Of a DNA stretch of 21,866 nt, positions 1 through 5,703 are shown piece after piece. The first letter of the stretch is position 1. Each line of letters starts with the position of its first letter. This stretch comes from Eubacteriaceae bacterium (GTDB taxonomy: Bacteria; Bacillota; Clostridia; Eubacteriales; Anaerofustaceae). The notes beneath the pieces were generated by a model, which was given only the letters and a program-made list of their open reading frames with translations, did no database searches and was not told the origin of the DNA. The translations under genes were made by a program, and so were the position numbers. The stretch lies in the NCBI GenBank assembly GCA_017613995.1, contig JAGACT010000022.1:1-21866 (forward strand), given 5' to 3'.

Positions 1-1
1 C

Positions 2-49
2 AAGACCAAAGAGTCTGTCCAAGGCTGGCTGAAAGATCTTGGGTTTTGA
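2..49 (+). CDS. C-terminal tail of an upstream gene (partial)
   Basis: An open frame enters from the left edge and ends at a TGA at 47-49, giving 15 residues that end WLKDLGF. Such an ending is common in flavodoxin-like proteins, but 15 residues cannot establish a family. It lies 37 bases before the start of the next gene and on the same strand, so the two could be co-transcribed. Confidence 0.3.
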   Translation, partial: KTKESVQGWLKDLGF

Positions 50-86
50 AGACGCCTGCTGCGAAACGAAATCGGAGGATATGGAT

Positions 87-959
87 ATGAACGAAGAACA
101 GAAAGCCGTACTTTCCGCTTTCGAGCGGATGCAGCAGGCTACCGCCGAGGTATACAGCCCCAATCTTGCCGGTATCGGCCACAATGAGCTGATCGTCGGT
201 AAAGCACTGAAAGGCATTCGCGAAAACGTAGTGATCGCCACAAAGCTGATGCCTTCCCGAATGTCGGCCTTTGGCGGATCGCTGTACAAGACCGTAAAAG
301 AACATCTCACCGCTTCCCTTGACCGCCTTCAGACCGACTACGTAGACATTTATTACCTGCATCGCACCAATGGTGTCTCCGTTGAAAAGATCGCAGATGC
401 GATGGGCAGACTCATTGACGAAGGTCTGATCCGCGGCTGGGGATTGTCTCAGGTGGACGTGGACGTGATCGACCGCGCTCAAAAGATCACGCCTGTGACC
501 GCGATCCAGAATATCTACTCCATGGTGGAGAGGGACTCTGAAGACAGAATCATTCCTTACTGCATGGAACATGATATTGGGTTTGTTCCGTTTTCACCTA
601 TCGCCAGCGGCCTGCTTTCCGGAAAGATCACAGCCCAGACGCAGTTTGAGAAGAACGATGACGTCCGTAATTGGGTTCCGCAGCTGTCGAAAGCGAATAT
701 CGAGGGGAATCAGCCAATCGTAGATTTACTGAAGAACTTTGCTGAGAAGAAGAATGCCACACCAGCGCAGATCTCTCTTGCCTGGATGCTGCATAAGTAC
801 CCGAACGTAGTGCCGATCCCCGGTTCAAAGAACAAGGAACGGATCGTTGAGAATCTGAATGCATCGGCAGTAGAATTGACCGAAGAGGAATTTGGTGATC
901 TTGAGAATGCGCTGAATAGCTTAAAGGTCTATGGCCATAGAGGTCTGGGTGGATTCTGA
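87..959 (+). CDS. Aldo/keto reductase with replaced N-terminus (chimeric, probably inactive)
   Basis: From about residue 19 onward the protein reads as a standard NADPH-dependent aldo/keto reductase: TAEVYSP, then VIATK (catalytic Lys), YYLHR (catalytic His), the GWGLSQ strand, the FSPIASGLL segment and the C-terminal PIPGSKNKERI cofactor-binding motif. The first 18 residues (MNEEQKAVLSAFERMQQA) do not belong to this fold. They resemble the start of an NTF2/SnoaL-like small protein and have their own GGAGG at 74-78, eight bases before ATG 87, which is why this start was chosen. The family normally has 50 or more residues before DTAEVYS, forming the first strands of the barrel. These are missing, and the catalytic Asp of the DTA motif is replaced by Ala while the Tyr remains. 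The apparent join is near 140/141. The gene looks like a deletion fusion of two neighbouring genes, or an assembly chimera. The reductase assignment is secure; activity is doubtful. Confidence 0.85.
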   Translation: MNEEQKAVLSAFERMQQATAEVYSPNLAGIGHNELIVGKALKGIRENVVIATKLMPSRMSAFGGSLYKTVKEHLTASLDRLQTDYVDIYYLHRTNGVSVEKIADAMGRLIDEGLIRGWGLSQVDVDVIDRAQKITPVTAIQNIYSMVERDSEDRIIPYCMEHDIGFVPFSPIASGLLSGKITAQTQFEKNDDVRNWVPQLSKANIEGNQPIVDLLKNFAEKKNATPAQISLAWMLHKYPNVVPIPGSKNKERIVENLNASAVELTEEEFGDLENALNSLKVYGHRGLGGF

Positions 960-1013
960 AGAAATGGATTAAACGGAGAAATCAAGACAAAGGCAAAAGG
1001 AGGTGGGGCCATC

Positions 1014-1130
1014 ATGAAAAAGAAAAACATTCGGATCATCATCGATAAGGCGAAGTATAATAGGCCCGAAGAGCTTTCTGATGTCGTGAACGGGGCTTTG
1101 ATACCGCAGAACGACGGTGACGAAAGTTAA
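1014..1130 (+). CDS. Small hypothetical protein, 38 aa
   Basis: A 38-codon ORF starts at an ATG seven bases after a near-perfect AGGAGGTGG at about 998-1006, and ends at TAA 1128-1130. The product starts with a basic, beta-prone stretch (MKKKNIRIIIDKAKY) and has an acidic tail (NDGDES). It has no signal peptide, membrane segment or cysteines. I do not recognise a family. The strong ribosome-binding site, 54 bases after the reductase stop, supports translation. It may equally be the surviving 5' end of a longer gene, because the following 170 bases look like debris. Confidence 0.4.
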   Translation: MKKKNIRIIIDKAKYNRPEELSDVVNGALIPQNDGDES

Positions 1131-1317
1131 GATGTGTCATAAATGAAGGGTAAGAACAAGTTTCGGCCACTAGTTAATGACTGAGGGAACTAACTGAGGG
1201 AACCCCAAAAATCAAGTAAATACCAGGGTTTCCGGCGATAAGTTGGACGAGTACGGTCTCAAGAAGGCCCGCAGAGCTCCCCAGTTCTCAAAGAGATAAT
1301 CAACCAGCAGCAAACGA
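1131..1317 (+). other. Non-coding stretch with apparent gene debris
   Basis: No convincing gene is present. An 11-base direct repeat (ACTGAGGGAAC) occurs at 1180-1190 and 1193-1203. After it, an open frame without a start or ribosome-binding site runs from 1198 to a TAA at 1297-1299. Its last residues (KLDEYGLKKARRAPQFSKR) look like a genuine basic protein C-terminus. I read the stretch as the scar of a lost gene or small mobile element; the original identity cannot be seen. Confidence 0.3.
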
Positions 1318-1349
1318 CCCTGGAAATTCAGCGTTTCCGGGGTTTTTTT
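1318..1349 (+). terminator. Intrinsic terminator
   Basis: A nine-pair stem (CCCTGGAAA with TTTCCGGGG, one G-T wobble) encloses a seven-base loop and is followed directly by seven T residues. It closes the leftmost transcription unit and insulates the AraC-type gene downstream. Confidence 0.8.
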
Positions 1350-1420
1350 ATATTCGGATCATCATGATTCCGCGTATTGGATTCCTGCGGACAAAAGTGA
1401 ACAGAGAAAGACAGGAATAT

Positions 1421-1441
1421 ACCGCGGAGCGGTGGTATGAT
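1421..1441 (+). promoter_or_regulatory. Possible promoter and operator of the AraC-type gene
   Basis: A perfect inverted repeat, ACCGC-GGA-GCGGT (1421-1433), abuts a TATGAT -10 candidate at 1436-1441. No good -35 element is seen 17 bases upstream, as is usual for activator-dependent promoters. Autoregulation by the downstream regulator is an inference. Confidence 0.3.
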
Positions 1442-1470
1442 GGGAGCATCAGGACAGGGAGGTAACAACA

Positions 1471-2370
1471 GTGGAGTGGCTGACATGTATCCGAAGTGCG
1501 ATCGATTATATGGAGGATCACCTTACCGACGACATCAGTGCGCAGGATGTGGCCGATCAGGTGTATCTGTCTCCGTTTTTCCTTCAGAAGGGCTTTTCCG
1601 TGATGACCGGGATGGGCATCGGCGAATACATCCGCAACCGCAGACTGTATCTGGCAGCCTGCGAGCTTAAGGATACGGATGATAAGGTTATCGACATCGC
1701 CCTGCGGTACGGCTACGAAACACCGGAGAGCTTTACGAAAGCATTTACCCGTTTCCACAAAGCGACTCCGTCCCAGGTCAGATCCGGGGCCGCCGTAACA
1801 GCCTTCCTTCCCCTGACGATCAAACTCTCGATTCAAGGAGGTTATCAAATGGATTACAAGATTGCACCCATGTTTCCCTTTAAGGTGATCGGTTTTCAGA
1901 AGGTGTTCGACATGGAGGACTCCTACCAGAGAATACCGGAGTTCTGGGATGAGATCTGTGCGAAGTACGCTGCAAACGTATACGCGGGAAATGCTCCCGC
2001 GAATCCCTACGAGCAGGCGCTGGTCGACAACTGCATCGGCGAGTACGGAGTCTGCATAGACGATATCGGCGGAGGGAAGTTCCGATATCTGATCGCAGGA
2101 AAGTATACGGGCGGAGAAGTGCCGGAAGGCATGGTGGTCTATGAATTCCCGAAAGGCGAATGGGCGGTGTTCAACTGCATCGGGCCGAACCCGGAGACTC
2201 TCCAGCGGGTCAGCTCTCAGATCTTCCGGGAATGGCTGCCCGGCAACCCGGAATACGAACTGTGCGGGAATGCCACGGTCGAGTGGTACGACTGCGTGAA
2301 CGGCGAGATGAGCGATCCGGATTACCACAGCGCCGTCTGGGTTCCGGTCAGAAAGCGTCAGCAGCAGTGA
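1471..2370 (+). CDS. AraC-family regulator with GyrI-like effector-binding domain
   Basis: The 299-residue protein begins with two helix-turn-helix motifs typical of AraC (residues about 5-105: DDISAQDVADQVYLSPFFLQ, then IDIALRYGYETPESFTKAFTRFHKATPSQ). A short linker leads to a GyrI-like small-molecule-binding domain (about 127-299: MDYKIAPMFPFKVIGFQ to DYHSAVWVPV). Proteins of this architecture (SoxS/Rob-like DNA-binding part plus GyrI domain) usually sense hydrophobic or drug-like ligands and control efflux or detoxification genes. The start is GTG 1471, preceded by GGGAGGT at about 1457-1463. A terminator lies upstream and a hairpin downstream, so it appears monocistronic. No transporter lies beside it to indicate its regulon. 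An internal, in-frame ATG at 1849 has its own strong ribosome-binding site. Confidence 0.9.
   Translation: MEWLTCIRSAIDYMEDHLTDDISAQDVADQVYLSPFFLQKGFSVMTGMGIGEYIRNRRLYLAACELKDTDDKVIDIALRYGYETPESFTKAFTRFHKATPSQVRSGAAVTAFLPLTIKLSIQGGYQMDYKIAPMFPFKVIGFQKVFDMEDSYQRIPEFWDEICAKYAANVYAGNAPANPYEQALVDNCIGEYGVCIDDIGGGKFRYLIAGKYTGGEVPEGMVVYEFPKGEWAVFNCIGPNPETLQRVSSQIFREWLPGNPEYELCGNATVEWYDCVNGEMSDPDYHSAVWVPVRKRQQQ
1835..1851 (+). promoter_or_regulatory. Internal ribosome-binding site and in-frame start
   Basis: AAGGAGGT at 1835-1842 is followed six bases later by ATG 1849, in frame with the AraC-type gene and exactly at the start of its GyrI-like domain. Translation from here would give a separate effector-binding domain of 173 residues. 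The motif also encodes Q-G-G-Y-Q-M, so protein constraint alone could explain part of it. Confidence 0.45.
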
Positions 2371-2394
2371 AGCTGACTGTGTAAAAAGAGCAGG

Positions 2395-2430
2395 CGGAGG
2401 CAGAAGCCGGATCTTCCGGTACTGCCTCCG
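2395..2430 (+). terminator. Stem-loop, probable terminator of the AraC-type gene
   Basis: A perfect nine-pair stem (CGGAGGCAG with CTGCCTCCG) contains a second small stem (CCGG/CCGG). The plus side is followed by only a weak T-rich tract; the minus side is followed, after a few bases, by CTCTTTTT. It lies between convergent genes and may serve both strands. Confidence 0.5.
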
Positions 2431-2505
2431 TGTTTGTGTCCGGGGACTTTCCGCGCTCCGTAAACGGGAAGCAGGCTTGTCCTCCCGGCTTTGAATGGAT
2501 CTCTG

Positions 2506-2769
2506 TTACGCAGGACGGTCTGCATCAGAGCGTTCTTTAATGATCTGGGCGGCTTTTATAAGACTTTCATAGGCCGCGTCTCCGAAGCACTCCCTGGCGT
2601 ATTTGCACCACTGCACGCATGTGAGCGTATCGTTGTAGATCGTAAATCCGCAGTTTTCACATACTGCTTCCGTATCGATGGAGAAGATCTCGATCTCATG
2701 GCCGCACTGCGGGCAGATCTTATCCATGATAGTGATCTGAGGTTTTCCCTGACATCCGCTTAAAATCAT
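2506..2769 (-). CDS. Small zinc-ribbon-like cysteine-rich protein, 87 aa
   Basis: The protein carries CPQCGHE (Cys19, Cys22) and CENCG (Cys37, Cys40), the four ligands of a zinc ribbon or rubredoxin-like knuckle. A second conserved-looking block follows, CVQWCKYARECFG, with three more cysteines. ATG 2769 is preceded by AAGGAGG at eight bases on the minus strand. It starts 42 bases after the stop of the ferredoxin gene, so the two should form an operon. The family occurs beside ferredoxins and redox regulators in anaerobes as far as I recall; no biochemical role is known to me. A metal-binding accessory to the ferredoxin is an inference. Confidence 0.7.
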   Translation of the reverse strand: MILSGCQGKPQITIMDKICPQCGHEIEIFSIDTEAVCENCGFTIYNDTLTCVQWCKYARECFGDAAYESLIKAAQIIKERSDADRPA

Positions 2770-2811
2770 AATGTATGCCTCCTTGTATAACTGAATTTAA
2801 AGTACTTTTTC

Positions 2812-3552
2812 CTATTCCAGGATGCGTCCGTCCCTGGAGATCGTTACTACCTGCCACGGAATGAATTTTCCGCTTGCCTTAATGGCGTTCTCCGCAGCCC
2901 TCTGCAGTCCTCCGCAGCAGGGCACTTCCATCCGTACGATCGTTACGCTCTTTATGTCGTTGTCCCGGATGATGGCCGTCAGTTTTTCGGTGTAGTCCAC
3001 CTGATCCAGCTTGGGACATCCGATCAGGGTGAGCCTGCCCTTCATGAAATCCTCATGCATGGCTGCATAGGCGTATGCAGTGCAGTCCGCAGCGATCAAA
3101 AGCTTCGCGCCGTCATAGAACCCGGCCTTTGCAGGCAGGAGCTTGATCTGGCACGGCCACTGAGCGAGACGGGAAACCGGGCGGTTAGCTGTTACTGAGG
3201 AATCCTCCGGACAGTCCTTTTTTCCCGTAAAACGCTTCACTGCGGATCCCGGGCAAGCTGTGCCGGGATGACCGCCCCCGGCGGGTACGGTGTCCTTATC
3301 GGTCATATTTTTCCCGCCCTGTCTGGCCGCGTTTACTGCCGCTTCATCGTAAGCCGGTGCTTCGCGTTCTTCGAAGGAGATCGCTCCCGCAGGACAGTTC
3401 GGCAAACAGTCTCCGAAACCGTCACAGAAATCTTCCCTTACCAGTTTTGCCTTGCCGTCTATTATTTCGATGGCTCCTTCGTGACAGGCTTTAGCACAGA
3501 GTCCGCAGCCATCGCACTTTTCTTCATCTATCCTGATTATTTTTCTGATCAT
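2812..3552 (-). CDS. Ferredoxin-domain iron-sulfur protein with cysteine-rich C-terminal domain
   Basis: The N-terminal 60 residues form a two-cluster ferredoxin. Cluster 1 has Cys13, Cys16, Cys19 and Cys23. Cluster 2 reads CDGFGDCLPNCP, in which the second cysteine of the usual CxxCxxCxxxCP is Phe, so it may hold a 3Fe-4S or an atypically ligated cluster. After a low-complexity linker (about 70-130), a C-terminal domain of about 115 residues carries isolated cysteines in AADCTA, IGCPKLD and VPCCGG that could bind another metal. The start is ATG 3552, behind AAGGAGG. It is the first gene of a two-gene minus-strand operon divergent from a Crp/Fnr regulator. In anaerobes, proteins of this type accompany Crp/Fnr regulators and hydroxylamine reductase or rubrerythrin genes; the reaction is not known. 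Role in redox or nitrosative stress is inferred. Confidence 0.8.
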   Translation of the reverse strand: MIRKIIRIDEEKCDGCGLCAKACHEGAIEIIDGKAKLVREDFCDGFGDCLPNCPAGAISFEEREAPAYDEAAVNAARQGGKNMTDKDTVPAGGGHPGTACPGSAVKRFTGKKDCPEDSSVTANRPVSRLAQWPCQIKLLPAKAGFYDGAKLLIAADCTAYAYAAMHEDFMKGRLTLIGCPKLDQVDYTEKLTAIIRDNDIKSVTIVRMEVPCCGGLQRAAENAIKASGKFIPWQVVTISRDGRILE

Positions 3553-3576
3553 TATTATTTGCCTCCTTGGTCAGAC

Positions 3577-3605
3577 TTGATTATCTGGCATGAGTATAGT
3601 ATAAT
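3577..3605 (+). promoter_or_regulatory. Promoter of the Crp/Fnr-type gene
   Basis: TTGATT (3577-3582) and TATAAT (3600-3605) are separated by 17 bases, a near-consensus vegetative promoter directed at the gene starting at 3649. Predicted transcription start is about 3612. Confidence 0.65.
3593..3598 (-). promoter_or_regulatory. -10 element of the ferredoxin operon promoter
   Basis: TATACT on the minus strand, with no matching -35 hexamer at the right distance, suggests an activator-dependent promoter. The predicted start is about 3586, leaving a leader of 34 bases before ATG 3552. A second overlapping TATACT lies five bases upstream. Confidence 0.45.
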
Positions 3606-3620
3606 AATCAAAACAATTCG

Positions 3621-3634
3621 GTTGTATTTACAAC
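3621..3634. promoter_or_regulatory. Palindromic operator between divergent genes, likely Crp/Fnr site
   Basis: GTTGTA-TT-TACAAC is a perfect six-base inverted repeat of the size bound by Crp/Fnr dimers. Relative to the plus promoter it lies at about +10 to +23, a repressing position. Relative to the minus-strand -10 (TATACT at 3598-3593) it is centred at -41.5, the class II activator position. One site could therefore repress the regulator gene and activate the ferredoxin operon. Confidence 0.55.
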
Positions 3635-3648
3635 AGAAAGGCATTTTT

Positions 3649-4314
3649 ATGGAAAAATTCGTTCCCATACTGAAGAAAACGAAGCTTTTTTCCGGTGTCG
3701 GCGAGGATGATATCGGCAAAATGCTTTCCTGCCTTGACGCCAGGCTGGTCACATATAAAAAGGGTGAATATGTGATCCGGCAGGGCGAGAGGATAGCGGA
3801 TATCCTTATCCTTGTGGAGGGCAGCCTCCATATCCAGAAAGACGACTACTGGGGAAACCGCAGTATCCTCGGCCAGATCGGAATCGGAGAGATCTTCGGT
3901 GAAGCCTACGCGGCACCCGAGAGCGGCCCTGTCCTGAATGACGTGGTCGCCGTGGAGGACAGCACCGTGCTTTTCTTCGATGTCAACCGCGTCCTCTCGA
4001 CCTGTTCGTCGGCATGCCGTTTTCATACCATGGTCGTACAGAACCTGTTCTTTGCCATATCGGAGAAAAATCGGGGCCTGGTTCAGAAACTGCAGCACAT
4101 GTCAAGGCGGACCACCAGGGAAAAGCTCCTATCTTACCTGTCCGAAGAGTCAAAAAGGCAGAACAGCTCCAGCATCACGATCCCGTTCAACCGTCAGCAG
4201 CTGGCGGATTATCTGTCGGTTGACAGAAGCGCGATGTCGAACGAACTCTGCAAAATGAGGGATGAGGGTCTTCTTGTGTTTGAGAAAAACCGTTTCAGGC
4301 TGAATCAGGCATGA
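3649..4314 (+). CDS. Crp/Fnr-family transcriptional regulator
   Basis: The 221-residue protein has the full family layout. A cyclic-nucleotide-binding-like beta-roll (about 10-125) includes YKKGEYVIRQGERIADILILVEGSLHI and IGEIFGEAYA. A dimer helix follows (about 120-150), then a winged helix-turn-helix (about 150-220) with TREKLLSYL and FNRQQLADYLSVDRSAMSNELCKMRDEGLL. No Fnr-type N-terminal cysteine cluster is present, so it does not sense oxygen through an Fnr 4Fe-4S cluster; haem or another ligand is possible. ATG 3649 was chosen because the promoter, palindrome and AAAGG lie directly upstream. The open frame continues upstream of 3649, but it crosses the divergent gene. The position opposite a ferredoxin operon suggests a local regulator of redox or nitrosative stress (HcpR-like by context, not proven). 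Confidence 0.88.
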   Translation: MEKFVPILKKTKLFSGVGEDDIGKMLSCLDARLVTYKKGEYVIRQGERIADILILVEGSLHIQKDDYWGNRSILGQIGIGEIFGEAYAAPESGPVLNDVVAVEDSTVLFFDVNRVLSTCSSACRFHTMVVQNLFFAISEKNRGLVQKLQHMSRRTTREKLLSYLSEESKRQNSSSITIPFNRQQLADYLSVDRSAMSNELCKMRDEGLLVFEKNRFRLNQA

Positions 4315-4488
4315 TCCGCTCATGCCAGCGTAAGATCGACCGCCTTCAACGGTACCGCTCAGATGCCCTCAGGCAAGTATTCAGATCGGGGTCATTTCCC
4401 CGCCTGGCCCGGATCGCTGCGAAAAGGGAAGATCCTCCGGAAAATGCCGTAAATAACGACGGATATGATGCTCCCTGTTTTTTCAATG

Positions 4489-4517
4489 TGGACAATCCGT
4501 CGGCGTTACTGTATAAT
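4489..4517 (+). promoter_or_regulatory. Promoter of the DUF3592 gene
   Basis: TGGACA (4489-4494) and TATAAT (4512-4517) are spaced by 17 bases, about 25 bases before the ribosome-binding site of the gene at 4550. The rest of the gap from 4315 to 4488 shows no credible gene. Confidence 0.65.
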
Positions 4518-4549
4518 ACAAACAAAACCGACAAAGAGGAGATATATAC

Positions 4550-5563
4550 ATGAATACTGAGAACAGGCTCGCAAGATGGCTTAAAAATTCCGGCCCCGCC
4601 AGGGTCTTCGTACCCATCGGGATAGCGCTTGTGGTGTTCGGACTGCTTCTTGTTATCATGGATACGGGCAATTATGAGTTGTCGACGGGAAGGATAACCT
4701 CCGTGGTCCCGGCTTCCGACGGGAAGTATGACGTAGGCTTTACATATACGGTGGGATCAGGGACATATGAGAGTTCCTTCAGCGGACTTTCCGGAGACTA
4801 CCGTGTGGGAGACACAATCGATGTGTACTATGATCCCGAGCGTCCAGAAAACATCTCAAACAGCAGGGGAGGCAAACTGGCAGGACTGCTGGCTGTGGCA
4901 GCCGGTGTCGCACTGGCAGCTTACGGCGTAAGGAAATCCTCAAAGGCGTTCAAAAAGAGCAAAGAGCTCGACGCGGCCACTCCCGGTATGGGCACCGTAC
5001 CCGAGGTGGATTTCGAAGCGTACAAGGAGGGGACAGGCGTCACGGAGTATTACTTCCGTTTTGACGGCGATTCCCTGAAACCCGGCTATATCATGGAGGA
5101 CGGCGAGCGCAGCGTCATCTTCGAAGGAAAGATGAAAAAGAACGCCCTGGTCGGGGCCCGCACGTTTGAATTCCGCGATCATTCAGCCGGCAGCGTAACG
5201 GAACACGAGGTGGGTCACACCGTTACGGAAAAGTACAACGAAGAAGTGCTCTCCGCCCGTTCATGGTTCAAGTTCGACGGGGAGAACATCTGGGACGTTC
5301 TTCATTCGAAGGGCATCAGGGTGATCACCGACATGCGCAGCAGATTCCCGTACATCGTATACGATGTGTCAAGGGATACGGCTCCCTTTGCCAGGATCGA
5401 GACCAGCAGCGTCTACGTCCACGAGGAGGATGAGCTCCAGCACAGGATCGTCCTCCCCGCAGGCAAAATGTATTACAGGATCTGGACGTCGACCGATGAT
5501 TTCGACCTGCTTTTCCTGACGGTCTTCGCCATCAGCGAGACGGAGCAGACAGTGGTCGAATAG
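4550..5563 (+). CDS. DUF3592 domain membrane protein, 337 aa
   Basis: A first membrane helix (about residues 18-38) is followed by a DUF3592-type extracytoplasmic segment (GRITSVVPASDGKYDVGFTY to YRVGDTIDVYYDPERPENI) and a second helix (about 108-127). The C-terminal 200 residues are soluble and strand-rich (YIMEDGERSVIFEGKM, HRIVLPAGKMYYRIWTS). These vaguely recall tubby/LURP-one-like phospholipid-binding barrels, but I cannot confirm that. ATG 4550 follows AGAGGAGAT at good spacing, downstream of a clear promoter. The gene appears monocistronic. Function is unknown; a membrane or envelope role is all the sequence supports. Confidence 0.75.
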   Translation: MNTENRLARWLKNSGPARVFVPIGIALVVFGLLLVIMDTGNYELSTGRITSVVPASDGKYDVGFTYTVGSGTYESSFSGLSGDYRVGDTIDVYYDPERPENISNSRGGKLAGLLAVAAGVALAAYGVRKSSKAFKKSKELDAATPGMGTVPEVDFEAYKEGTGVTEYYFRFDGDSLKPGYIMEDGERSVIFEGKMKKNALVGARTFEFRDHSAGSVTEHEVGHTVTEKYNEEVLSARSWFKFDGENIWDVLHSKGIRVITDMRSRFPYIVYDVSRDTAPFARIETSSVYVHEEDELQHRIVLPAGKMYYRIWTSTDDFDLLFLTVFAISETEQTVVE

Positions 5564-5703
5564 TAACGGATCGTTCCCGATTCTGCGCCTTTTTCAGCTG
5601 CGGTACTATTGGGACCCGTACAGTTGATTAGTCTAACAAAAAGAGTATCACAGATATTTTGCCCCGGCGAAGGACGTGCGGGGCATCGAAACAGGAGGAC
5701 ATT

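Noticed and set aside
1348..2328. 326-codon minus-strand open frame over the AraC-type gene
   Set aside because: Shadow of the AraC-type gene; no ribosome-binding site or protein motif.
4311..4553. 80-codon open frame between the Crp/Fnr and DUF3592 genes
   Set aside because: No ribosome-binding site, a composition unlike a protein, and it overlaps the clear promoter at 4489-4517.
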